Assembly: GCA_009746045.1 (NCBI GenBank) | Contig: RPFO01000189.1 | Span: forward strand, 126,001-150,799 | Length of the DNA: 24,799 bases | Reading direction: 5' to 3' | Source of the DNA: Mesostigma viride | Lineage: Eukaryota > Streptophyta > Mesostigmatophyceae > Mesostigmatales > Mesostigmataceae | In this document: piece by piece, positions 1 through 13,500 of the stretch | How positions within the stretch are numbered: position 1 is the stretch's first letter | How the letters are laid out: the number at the start of each line of letters is the position of its first letter | Notes under the pieces: generated by a model | Database searches by the model: none | Told to the model about the DNA's origin: nothing | The model's input: the letters and a program-made list of their open reading frames with translations, nothing else | Made by a program: the position numbers and the translations under genes

Positions 1-72
1 GCCGGTGGGCAGGTGGGCAGGTGGGCCGGTGGGCAGGTGGGCAGGTGGGCAGGTGGGCAGGTGCTCAGGTGG
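1..72. repeat. 8-bp G-rich tandem repeat
   Basis: About nine consecutive copies of an 8-bp unit, ggtgggca, with two copies changed to ggtgggcc. The array decays at its right end (ggtgctca). It begins at or before the window edge, so its full length is unknown. The plus strand has a GGG run in each unit and could form G-quadruplexes. It lies in what is probably the continuation of the intron that contains the large minisatellite. No coding signal is seen. Confidence 0.9.
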
Positions 73-148
73 AGTGCTGGCCTGTGGCAAGAATTGGGGC
101 CTGCCGAAGTCAAGACCGGGGGGATATCTTGAAAGCAGGTGAAATAAA

Positions 149-250
149 GGGGCACGGGCATTACAAAAAGGGAGTATTACAAAAAGGGGCATTATATAAC
201 GGGGGCGTTATATAAACGGGGCATTATATGTAGGGGGCTTATATGAAGGG
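149..250. repeat. degenerate 16-17 bp tandem repeat (GGGGCATTATATAA-like)
   Basis: Six to seven imperfect copies of a unit of about 16-17 bp. Each copy begins with a G run and continues with cattacaaaaa or cattatataa-type sequence, for example ggggcattatataacg, gggcgttatataaacg and ggggcattatatgtag. The copies fall into two sub-types, one with acaaaaa and one with atataa. The repeat ends about 60 bp before the large minisatellite. It has a different sequence from that minisatellite and so arose independently. Confidence 0.8.
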
Positions 251-3200
251 AGCCGAGAAGCACATGGTGTCGTCCACCTTCCCCTTCTATCTGTTTCTCC
301 ACACCCCAGACCTGACACACGCTTGACCACCACGAGACACACTTGACCACCACGAGACACGCTTGACCACCACGAGACACGCTTGACCACCGCGAGACAC
401 GCTTGACCACCACGAGACACACTTGACCACCACGAGACACGCTTGACCACCACGAGACACGCTTGACCACCACGAGACACGCTTGACCACCACGAGACAC
501 GCTTGACCACCACGCTTGACCACCACGAGACACGCTTGACCACCACGAGACACGCTTGACCACCACGCTTGACCACCACGAGACACGCTTGACCACCACG
601 AGACACGCTTGACCACCACGAGACACGCTTGACCACCACGCTTGACCACCACGAGACACGCTTGACCACCACACTTGACCACCACGAGACACACTTGACC
701 ACCACGAGACACGCTTGACCACCACGAGACACGCTTGACCACCACGAGACACGCTTGACCACCACGAGACACGCTTGACCACCACGAGACACGCTTGACC
801 ACCACGAGACACGCTTGACCACCACGAGACACACTTGACCACCACGAGACACGCTTGACCACCACGAGACACGCTTGACCACCACGAGACACGCTTGACC
901 ACCACGAGACACACTTGACCACCACGAGACACGCTTGACCACCACGAGACACGCTTGACCACCGCGAGACACGCTTGACCACCGCGAGACACGCTTGACC
1001 ACCACGAGACACGCTTGACCACCACGAGACATGCTTGACCACCACGAGACACACTTGACCACCACGAGACACACTTGACCACCACGCTTGACCACCACGA
1101 GACACGCTTGACCACCACGAGACACGCTTGACCACCACGAGACACGCTTGACCACCACGAGACACGCTTGACCACCACGAGACACGCTTGACCACCACGA
1201 GACACGCTTGACCACCACGCTTGACCACCACGAGACACGCTTGACCACCACGAGACACGCTTGACCACCACGAGACACGCTTGACCACCACGAGACACGC
1301 TTGACCACCACGAGACACGCTTGACCACCACGAGACACGCTTGACCACCACGAGACACGCTTGACCACCACGAGACACGCTTGACCACCGCGAGACACGC
1401 TTGACCACCACGAGACACGCTTGACCACCACGAGACACGCTTGACCACCACGAGACACGCTTGACCACCACGAGACACGCTTGACCACCACGAGACACGC
1501 TTGACCACCGCGAGACACGCTTGACCACCACGAGACACGCTTGACCACCACGAGACACGCTTGACCACCACGAGACACGCTTGACCACCACGAGACACAC
1601 TTGACCACCACGAGACACGCTTGACCACCACGCTTGACCACCGCGAGACACGCTTGACCACCACGAGACACGCTTGACCACCACGCTTGACCACCACGAG
1701 ACACGCTTGACCACCACGAGACACGCTTGACCACCACGAGACACGCTTGACCACCACGAGACACGCTTGACCACCACGAGACACGCTTGACCACCACGAG
1801 ACACGCTTGACCACCACGAGACACGCTTGACCACCACGAGACACACTTGACCACCACGAGACACACTTGACCACCACGAGACACGCTTGACCACCACGAG
1901 ACACACTTGACCACCACGAGACACACTTGACCACCACGCTTGACCACCGCGAGACACGCTTGACCACCACGAGACACACTTGACCACCACGAGACACGCT
2001 TGACCACCACGAGACACGCTTGACCACCACGAGACACGCTTGACCACCACGAGACACGCTTGACCACCACGAGACACACTTGACCACCACGAGACACACT
2101 TGACCACCACGAGACACGCTTGACCACCACGAGACACACTTGACCACCACGAGACACACTTGACCACCACGAGACACGCTTGACCACCACGAGACACACT
2201 TGACCACCACGAGACACGCTTGACCACCACGAGACACACTTGACCACCACGAGACACGCTTGACCACCACGAGACACACTTGACCACCACGAGACACACT
2301 TGACCACCACGAGACACGCTTGACCACCACGAGACACACTTGACCACCACGAGACACGCTTGACCACCACGAGACACACTTGACCACCACGAGACACGCT
2401 TGACCACCACGAGACACACTTGACCACCACGAGACACACTTGACCACCACGAGACACGCTTGACCACCACGAGACACGCTTGACCACCACGAGACACGCT
2501 TGACCACCACGAGACACGCTTGACCACCACGCTTGACCACCACGAGACACACTTGACCACCACGAGACACGCTTGACCACCACGAGACACGCTTGACCAC
2601 CACGAGACACGCTTGACCACCACGAGACACGCTTGACCACCACGAGACACGCTTGACCACCACGAGACACGCTTGACCACCACGAGACACACTTGACCAC
2701 CACGAGACACGCTTGACCACCACGAGACACACTTGACCACCACGAGACACGCTTGACCACCACGAGACACACTTGACCACCACGAGACACGCTTGACCAC
2801 CACGAGACACGCTTGACCACCACGAGACACACTTGACCACCACGAGACACGCTTGACCACCACGCTTGACCACCACGAGACACGCTTGACCACCACGAGA
2901 CACACTTGACCACCACGAGACACGCTTGACCACCACGAGACACGCTTGACCACCACGAGACACGCTTGACCACCACGAGACACGCTTGACCACCACGAGA
3001 CACGCTTGACCACCACGAGACACGCTTGACCACCACGAGACACGCTTGACCACCACGAGACACGCTTGACCACCGCGAGACACGCTTGACCACCACGAGA
3101 CACGCTTGACCACCACGAGACACACTTGACCACCACGAGACACGCTTGACCACCACGAGACACGCTTGACCACCACGAGACACACTTGACCACCACGAGA

Positions 3201-4330
3201 CACGCTTGACCACCACGAGACACGCTTGACCACCACGAGACACGCTTGACCACCACGAGACACGCTTGACCACCACGAGACACGCTTGACCACCACGAGA
3301 CACGCTTGACCACCACGAGACACGCTTGACCACCACGAGACACGCTTGACCACCACGAGACACACTTGACCACCACGAGACACGCTTGACCACCACGAGA
3401 CACGCTTGACCACCACGAGACACGCTTGACCACCACGAGACACGCTTGACCACCACGAGACACGCTTGACCACCACGAGACACACTTGACCACCACGAGA
3501 CACACTTGACCACCACGAGACACGCTTGACCACCACGAGACACACTTGACCACCACGAGACACGCTTGACCACCACGAGACACGCTTGACCACCACGAGA
3601 CACGCTTGACCACCACGAGACACGCTTGACCACCACGAGACACGCTTGACCACCACGAGACACGCTTGACCACCACGAGACACGCTTGACCACCACGAGA
3701 CACGCTTGACCACCACGAGACACACTTGACCACCACGAGACACGCTTGACCACCACGAGACACGCTTGACCACCACGAGACACGCTTGACCACCACGAGA
3801 CACGCTTGACCACCACGAGACACGCTTGACCACCACGAGACACGCTTGACCACCACGAGACACGCTTGACCACCACGAGACACGCTTGACCACCACGAGA
3901 CACGCTTGACCACCACGAGACACGCTTGACCACCACGAGACACGCTTGACCACCACGCTTGACCACCACGAGACACGCTTGACCACCACGAGACACGCTT
4001 GACCACCACGAGACACGCTTGACCACCACGAGACACGCTTGACCACCACGAGACACGCTTGACCACCACGAGACACGCTTGACCACCACGAGACACGCTT
4101 GACCACCACGAGACACGCTTGACCACCACGAGACACGCTTGACCACCACGAGACACGCTTGACCACCACGAGACACGCTTGACCACCACGAGACACGCTT
4201 GACCACCACGAGACACGCTTGACCACCACGAGACACGCTTGACCACCACGAGACACGCTTGACCACCACGAGACACGCTTGACCACCACGAGACACACTT
4301 GACCACCACGAGACACACTTGACCACCACG

Positions 4331-5947
4331 CTTGACCACCACGAGACACGCTTGACCACCACGAGACACGCTTGACCACCACGCTTGACCACCACGAGAC
4401 ACGCTTGACCACCACGAGACACGCTTGACCACCACGAGACACGCTTGACCACCACGAGACACGCTTGACCACCACGCTTGACCACCACGAGACACACTTG
4501 ACCACCACGAGACACGCTTGACCACCACGAGACACGCTTGACCACCACGAGACACGCTTGACCACCACGCTTGACCACCACGAGACACGCTTGACCACCA
4601 CGAGACACGCTTGACCACCACGAGACACGCTTGACCACCACGAGACACGCTTGACCACCACGAGACACACTTGACCACCACGAGACACGCTTGACCACCA
4701 CGAGACACGCTTGACCACCACGAGACACGCTTGACCACCACGAGACACGCTTGACCACCACGAGACACGCTTGACCACCACGAGACACACTTGACCACCA
4801 CGAGACACGCTTGACCACCACGAGACACGCTTGACCACCACGAGACACGCTTGACCACCACGAGACACGCTTGACCACCACGAGACACGCTTGACCACCA
4901 CGAGACACGCTTGACCACCACGAGACACGCTTGACCACCACGAGACACGCTTGACCACCACGCTTGACCACCACGAGACACGCTTGACCACCACGAGACA
5001 CGCTTGACCACCACGAGACACGCTTGACCACCACGAGACACGCTTGACCACCACGAGACACGCTTGACCACCACGAGACACGCTTGACCACCACGAGACA
5101 CGCTTGACCACCACGAGACACGCTTGACCACCACGAGACACGCTTGACCACCACGAGACACGCTTGACCACCACGAGACACGCTTGACCACCACGAGACA
5201 CGCTTGACCACCACGAGACACGCTTGACCACCACGAGACACGCTTGACCACCACGAGACACGCTTGACCACCACGAGACACGCTTGACCACCACGAGACA
5301 CGCTTGACCACCACGAGACACGCTTGACCACCACGCTTGACCACCACGAGACACGCTTGACCACCACGAGACACACTTGACCACCACGCTTGACCACCAC
5401 GAGACACGCTTGACCACCACGAGACACGCTTGACCACCACGAGACACGCTTGACCACCACGAGACACGCTTGACCACCACGCTTGACCACCACGAGACAC
5501 ACTTGACCACCACGAGACACGCTTGACCACCACGAGACACGCTTGACCACCACGAGACACGCTTGACCACCACGCTTGACCACCACGAGACACGCTTGAC
5601 CACCACGAGACACGCTTGACCACCACGAGACACGCTTGACCACCACGAGACACGCTTGACCACCACGAGACACACTTGACCACCACGAGACACGCTTGAC
5701 CACCACGAGACACGCTTGACCACCACGAGACACGCTTGACCACCACGAGACACGCTTGACCACCACGAGACACGCTTGACCACCACGAGACACGCTTGAC
5801 CACCACGAGACACGCTTGACCACCACGAGACACGCTTGACCACCACGAGACACGCTTGACCACCACGAGACACGCTTGACCACCACGAGACACGCTTGAC
5901 CACCACGAGACACGCTTGACCACCACGAGACACACTTGACCACCACG
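4331..5947. repeat. higher-order duplication of about 1,005 bp inside the minisatellite
   Basis: Junctions of 13-bp short units fall after 4330, 4383, 4476 and 4569, and again after 5335, 5388, 5481 and 5574. Every corresponding pair is exactly 1,005 bp apart. The ACACACTT variants near 4495 and 4669 recur at about 5500 and 5674 at the same offset. Other variants (for example the one near 4788) are not shared, so the two copies have since diverged or been partly rewritten. This shows block duplication of about 50 units at once in addition to single-unit slippage. Confidence 0.8.
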
Positions 5948-6473
5948 CTTGACCACCACGAGACACGCTTGACCACCACGAGACACGCTTGACCACCACG
6001 AGACACGCTTGACCACCACGAGACACGCTTGACCACCACGAGACACACTTGACCACCACGAGACACGCTTGACCACCACGAGACACGCTTGACCACCACG
6101 AGACACGCTTGACCACCACGAGACACGCTTGACCACCACGCTTGACCACCACGAGACACACTTGACCACCACGAGACACGCTTGACCACCACGAGACACG
6201 CTTGACCACCACGAGACACGCTTGACCACCACGAGACACGCTTGACCACCACGAGACACGCTTGACCACCACGAGACACGCTTGACCACCACGAGACACG
6301 CTTGACCACCACGAGACACGCTTGACCACCACGAGACACGCTTGACCACCACGAGACACGCTTGACCACCACGAGACACGCTTGACCACCACGAGACACG
6401 CTTGACCACCACGAGACACGCTTGACCACCACGAGACACGCTTGACCACCACGAGACACGCTTGACCACCACG

Positions 6474-9400
6474 CTTGACCACCACGAGACACGCTTGACC
6501 ACCACGAGACACGCTTGACCACCACGAGACACGCTTGACCACCACGAGACACGCTTGACCACCACGAGACACGCTTGACCACCACGAGACACGCTTGACC
6601 ACCACGAGACACGCTTGACCACCACGAGACACGCTTGACCACCACGAGACACGCTTGACCACCACGAGACACGCTTGACCACCACGAGACACGCTTGACC
6701 ACCACGAGACACGCTTGACCACCACGAGACACGCTTGACCACCACGAGACACGCTTGACCACCACGAGACACGCTTGACCACCACGAGACACGCTTGACC
6801 ACCACGAGACACGCTTGACCACCACGAGACACGCTTGACCACCACGAGACACGCTTGACCACCACGAGACACGCTTGACCACCACGAGACACGCTTGACC
6901 ACCACGAGACACGCTTGACCACCACGAGACACGCTTGACCACCACGAGACACGCTTGACCACCACGAGACACGCTTGACCACCACGAGACACGCTTGACC
7001 ACCACGAGACACGCTTGACCACCACGAGACACGCTTGACCACCACGAGACACGCTTGACCACCACGAGACACGCTTGACCACCACGAGACACGCTTGACC
7101 ACCACGAGACACGCTTGACCACCACGAGACACGCTTGACCACCACGAGACACGCTTGACCACCACGAGACACGCTTGACCACCACGAGACACGCTTGACC
7201 ACCACGAGACACGCTTGACCACCACGAGACACGCTTGACCACCACGAGACACGCTTGACCACCACGAGACACGCTTGACCACCACGAGACACGCTTGACC
7301 ACCACGAGACACGCTTGACCACCACGAGACACGCTTGACCACCACGAGACACGCTTGACCACCACGAGACACGCTTGACCACCACGAGACACGCTTGACC
7401 ACCACGAGACACGCTTGACCACCACGAGACACGCTTGACCACCACGAGACACGCTTGACCACCACGAGACACGCTTGACCACCACGAGACACGCTTGACC
7501 ACCACGAGACACGCTTGACCACCACGAGACACGCTTGACCACCACGAGACACGCTTGACCACCACGAGACACGCTTGACCACCACGAGACACGCTTGACC
7601 ACCACGAGACACGCTTGACCACCACGAGACACGCTTGACCACCACGAGACACGCTTGACCACCACGAGACACGCTTGACCACCACGAGACACGCTTGACC
7701 ACCACGAGACACGCTTGACCACCACGAGACACGCTTGACCACCACGAGACACGCTTGACCACCACGAGACACGCTTGACCACCACGAGACACGCTTGACC
7801 ACCACGAGACACGCTTGACCACCACGAGACACGCTTGACCACCACGAGACACGCTTGACCACCACGAGACACGCTTGACCACCACGAGACACGCTTGACC
7901 ACCACGAGACACGCTTGACCACCACGAGACACGCTTGACCACCACGAGACACGCTTGACCACCACGAGACACGCTTGACCACCACGAGACACGCTTGACC
8001 ACCACGAGACACGCTTGACCACCACGAGACACGCTTGACCACCACGAGACACGCTTGACCACCACGAGACACGCTTGACCACCACGAGACACGCTTGACC
8101 ACCACGAGACACGCTTGACCACCACGAGACACGCTTGACCACCACGAGACACGCTTGACCACCACGAGACACGCTTGACCACCACGAGACACGCTTGACC
8201 ACCACGAGACACGCTTGACCACCACGAGACACGCTTGACCACCACGAGACACGCTTGACCACCACGAGACACGCTTGACCACCACGAGACACGCTTGACC
8301 ACCACGAGACACGCTTGACCACCACGAGACACGCTTGACCACCACGAGACACGCTTGACCACCACGAGACACGCTTGACCACCACGAGACACGCTTGACC
8401 ACCACGAGACACGCTTGACCACCACGAGACACGCTTGACCACCACGAGACACGCTTGACCACCACGAGACACGCTTGACCACCACGAGACACGCTTGACC
8501 ACCACGAGACACGCTTGACCACCACGAGACACGCTTGACCACCACGAGACACGCTTGACCACCACGAGACACGCTTGACCACCACGAGACCACAGACACG
8601 CTTGACCACCACGAGACACGCTTGACCACCACGAGACACGCTTGACCACCACGAGACACGCTTGACCACCACGAGACACGCTTGACCACCACGAGACACG
8701 CTTGACCACCACGAGACACGCTTGACCACCACGAGACACGCTTGACCACCACGAGACACGCTTGACCACCACGAGACACGCTTGACCACCACGAGACACG
8801 CTTGACCACCACGAGACACGCTTGACCACCACGAGACACGCTTGACCACCACGAGACACGCTTGACCACCACGAGACACGCTTGACCACCACGAGACACG
8901 CTTGACCACCACGAGACACGCTTGACCACCACGAGACACGCTTGACCACCACGAGACACGCTTGACCACCACGAGACACGCTTGACCACCACGAGACACG
9001 CTTGACCACCACGAGACACGCTTGACCACCACGAGACACGCTTGACCACCACGAGACACGCTTGACCACCACGAGACACGCTTGACCACCACGAGACACG
9101 CTTGACCACCACGAGACACGCTTGACCACCACGAGACACGCTTGACCACCACGAGACACGCTTGACCACCACGAGACACGCTTGACCACCACGAGACACG
9201 CTTGACCACCACGAGACACGCTTGACCACCACGAGACACGCTTGACCACCACGAGACACGCTTGACCACCACGAGACACGCTTGACCACCACGAGACACG
9301 CTTGACCACCACGAGACACGCTTGACCACCACGAGACACGCTTGACCACCACGAGACACGCTTGACCACCACGAGACACGCTTGACCACCACGAGACACG

Positions 9401-10599
9401 CTTGACCACCACGAGACACGCTTGACCACCACGAGACACGCTTGACCACCACGAGACACGCTTGACCACCACGAGACACGCTTGACCACCACGAGACACG
9501 CTTGACCACCACGAGACACGCTTGACCACCACGAGACACGCTTGACCACCACGAGACACGCTTGACCACCACGAGACACGCTTGACCACCACGAGACACG
9601 CTTGACCACCACGAGACACGCTTGACCACCACGAGACACGCTTGACCACCACGAGACACGCTTGACCACCACGAGACACGCTTGACCACCACGAGACACG
9701 CTTGACCACCACGAGACACGCTTGACCACCACGAGACACGCTTGACCACCACGAGACACGCTTGACCACCACGAGACACGCTTGACCACCACGAGACACG
9801 CTTGACCACCACGAGACACGCTTGACCACCACGAGACACGCTTGACCACCACGAGACACGCTTGACCACCACGAGACACGCTTGACCACCACGAGACACG
9901 CTTGACCACCACGAGACACGCTTGACCACCACGAGACACGCTTGACCACCACGAGACACGCTTGACCACCACGAGACACGCTTGACCACCACGAGACACG
10001 CTTGACCACCACGAGACACGCTTGACCACCACGAGACACGCTTGACCACCACGAGACACGCTTGACCACCACGAGACACGCTTGACCACCACGAGACACG
10101 CTTGACCACCACGAGACACGCTTGACCACCACGAGACACGCTTGACCACCACGAGACACGCTTGACCACCACGAGACACGCTTGACCACCACGAGACACG
10201 CTTGACCACCACGAGACACGCTTGACCACCACGAGACACGCTTGACCACCACGAGACACGCTTGACCACCACGAGACACGCTTGACCACCACGAGACACG
10301 CTTGACCACCACGAGACACGCTTGACCACCACGAGACACGCTTGACCACCACGAGACACGCTTGACCACCACGAGACACGCTTGACCACCACGAGACACG
10401 CTTGACCACCACGAGACACGCTTGACCACCACGAGACACGCTTGACCACCACGAGACACGCTTGACCACCACGAGACACGCTTGACCACCACGAGACACG
10501 CTTGACCACCACGAGACACGCTTGACCACCACGAGACACGCTTGACCACCACGAGACACGCTTGACCACCACGAGACACGCTTGACCACCACGAGACAC
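6474..10599. repeat. homogenised core of the minisatellite
   Basis: About 205 consecutive units are identical to the consensus, the only exception being the 27-bp unit at 8581-8607, which carries an extra 7 bp (cacagac). The last short unit before this zone ends after 6473 and the next ACACACTT variant is at about 10600. Flanking zones change every one to five units. A perfect core with variable edges is the pattern expected from recent expansion or unequal exchange concentrated in the centre. An assembly artefact in this zone cannot be excluded from sequence alone. Confidence 0.85.
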
Positions 10600-13500
10600 A
10601 CTTGACCACCACGAGACACGCTTGACCACCACGAGACACGCTTGACCACCACGAGACACGCTTGACCACCACGAGACACGCTTGACCACCACGAGACACG
10701 CTTGACCACCACGAGACACGCTTGACCACCACGAGACACGCTTGACCACCACGAGACACGCTTGACCACCACGCTTGACCACCACGAGACACGCTTGACC
10801 ACCACGAGACACGCTTGACCACCACGAGACACGCTTGACCACCACGAGACACGCTTGACCACCACGAGACACGCTTGACCACCACGAGACACGCTTGACC
10901 ACCACGAGACACGCTTGACCACCACGAGACACGCTTGACCACCACGAGACACGCTTGACCACCACGAGACACGCTTGACCACCACGAGACACGCTTGACC
11001 ACCACGAGACACGCTTGACCACCACGAGACACGCTTGACCACCACGAGACACGCTTGACCACCACGAGACTTGACCACCACGAGACACACTTGACCACCA
11101 CGAGACACGCTTGACCACCACGAGACACGCTTGACCACCACGAGACACGCTTGACCACCACGAGACACGCTTGACCACCACGAGACACGCTTGACCACCA
11201 CGAGACACGCTTGACCACCACGAGACACGCTTGACCACCACGAGACACGCTTGACCACCACGAGACACGCTTGACCACCACGAGACACGCTTGACCACCA
11301 CGAGACACGCTTGACCACCACGAGACACGCTTGACCACCACGAGACACGCTTGACCACCACGAGACACGCTTGACCACCACGAGACACGCTTGACCACCA
11401 CGCTTGACCACCACGAGACACGCTTGACCACCACGAGACACGCTTGACCACCACGAGACACGCTTGACCACCACGCTTGACCACCACGAGACACGCTTGA
11501 CCACCACGAGACACGCTTGACCACCACGAGACACGCTTGACCACCACGAGACACGCTTGACCACCACGAGACACGCTTGACCACCACGAGACACGCTTGA
11601 CCACCACGAGACACGCTTGACCACCACGAGACACGCTTGACCACCACGAGACACGCTTGACCACCACGCTTGACCACCACGAGACACACTTGACCACCAC
11701 GAGACACGCTTGACCACCACGAGACACGCTTGACCACCACGAGACACGCTTGACCACCACGAGACACGCTTGACCACCACGAGACACGCTTGACCACCAC
11801 GAGACACGCTTGACCACCACGAGACACGCTTGACCACCACGAGACACGCTTGACCACCACGAGACACGCTTGACCACCACGAGACACGCTTGACCACCAC
11901 GAGACACGCTTGACCACCACGAGACACGCTTGACCACCACGAGACACGCTTGACCACCACGAGACACGCTTGACCACCACGAGACACGCTTGACCACCAC
12001 GAGACACGCTTGACCACCACGAGACACGCTTGACCACCACGAGACACGCTTGACCACCACGAGACACGCTTGACCACCACGAGACACGCTTGACCACCAC
12101 GAGACACGCTTGACCACCACGAGACACGCTTGACCACCACGAGACACGCTTGACCACCACGAGACACGCTTGACCACCACGAGACACGCTTGACCACCAC
12201 GAGACACGCTTGACCACCACGAGACACGCTTGACCACCACGAGACACGCTTGACCACCACGAGACACGCTTGACCACCACGAGACACGCTTGACCACCAC
12301 GAGACACGCTTGACCACCACGAGACACGCTTGACCACCACGAGACACGCTTGACCACCACGAGACACGCTTGACCACCACGAGACACGCTTGACCACCAC
12401 GAGACACGCTTGACCACCACGAGACACGCTTGACCACCACGAGACACGCTTGACCACCACGAGACACGCTTGACCACCACGAGACACGCTTGACCACCAC
12501 GAGACACGCTTGACCACCACGAGACACGCTTGACCACCACGAGACACGCTTGACCACCACGCTTGACCACCACGAGACACGCTTGACCACCACGAGACAC
12601 GCTTGACCACCACGAGACACGCTTGACCACCACGAGACACGCTTGACCACCACGAGACACGCTTGACCACCACGAGACACGCTTGACCACCACGAGACAC
12701 GCTTGACCACCACGAGACACGCTTGACCACCACGAGACACGCTTGACCACCACGAGACACGCTTGACCACCACGAGACACGCTTGACCACCACGAGACAC
12801 GCTTGACCACCACGAGACACGCTTGACCACCACGAGACACGCTTGACCACCACGAGACACGCTTGACCACCACGAGACACGCTTGACCACCACGAGACAC
12901 GCTTGACCACCACGAGACACGCTTGACCACCACGAGACACGCTTGACCACCACGAGACACGCTTGACCACCACGAGACACGCTTGACCACCACGAGACAC
13001 GCTTGACCACCACGAGACACGCTTGACCACCACGAGACACGCTTGACCACCACGAGACACGCTTGACCACCACGAGACACGCTTGACCACCACGAGACAC
13101 GCTTGACCACCACGAGACACGCTTGACCACCACGAGACACGCTTGACCACCACGAGACACGCTTGACCACCACGAGACACGCTTGACCACCACGAGACAC
13201 GCTTGACCACCACGCTTGACCACCACGAGACACGCTTGACCACCACGAGACACGCTTGACCACCACGAGACACGCTTGACCACCACGAGACACGCTTGAC
13301 CACCACGCTTGACCACCACGAGACACGCTTGACCACCACGAGACACGCTTGACCACCACGAGACACGCTTGACCACCACGAGACACGCTTGACCACCACG
13401 AGACACGCTTGACCACCACGAGACACGCTTGACCACCACGAGACACGCTTGACCACCACGAGACACGCTTGACCACCACGAGACACACTTGACCACCACG

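Noticed and set aside
250-312. Possible next exon left of the array (frame reading VWGVEKQIEGEG)
   Set aside because: A CAG is present at the array edge, but there is no pyrimidine tract, no coiled-coil continuity and no clear donor. The open frame is inherited from the array.
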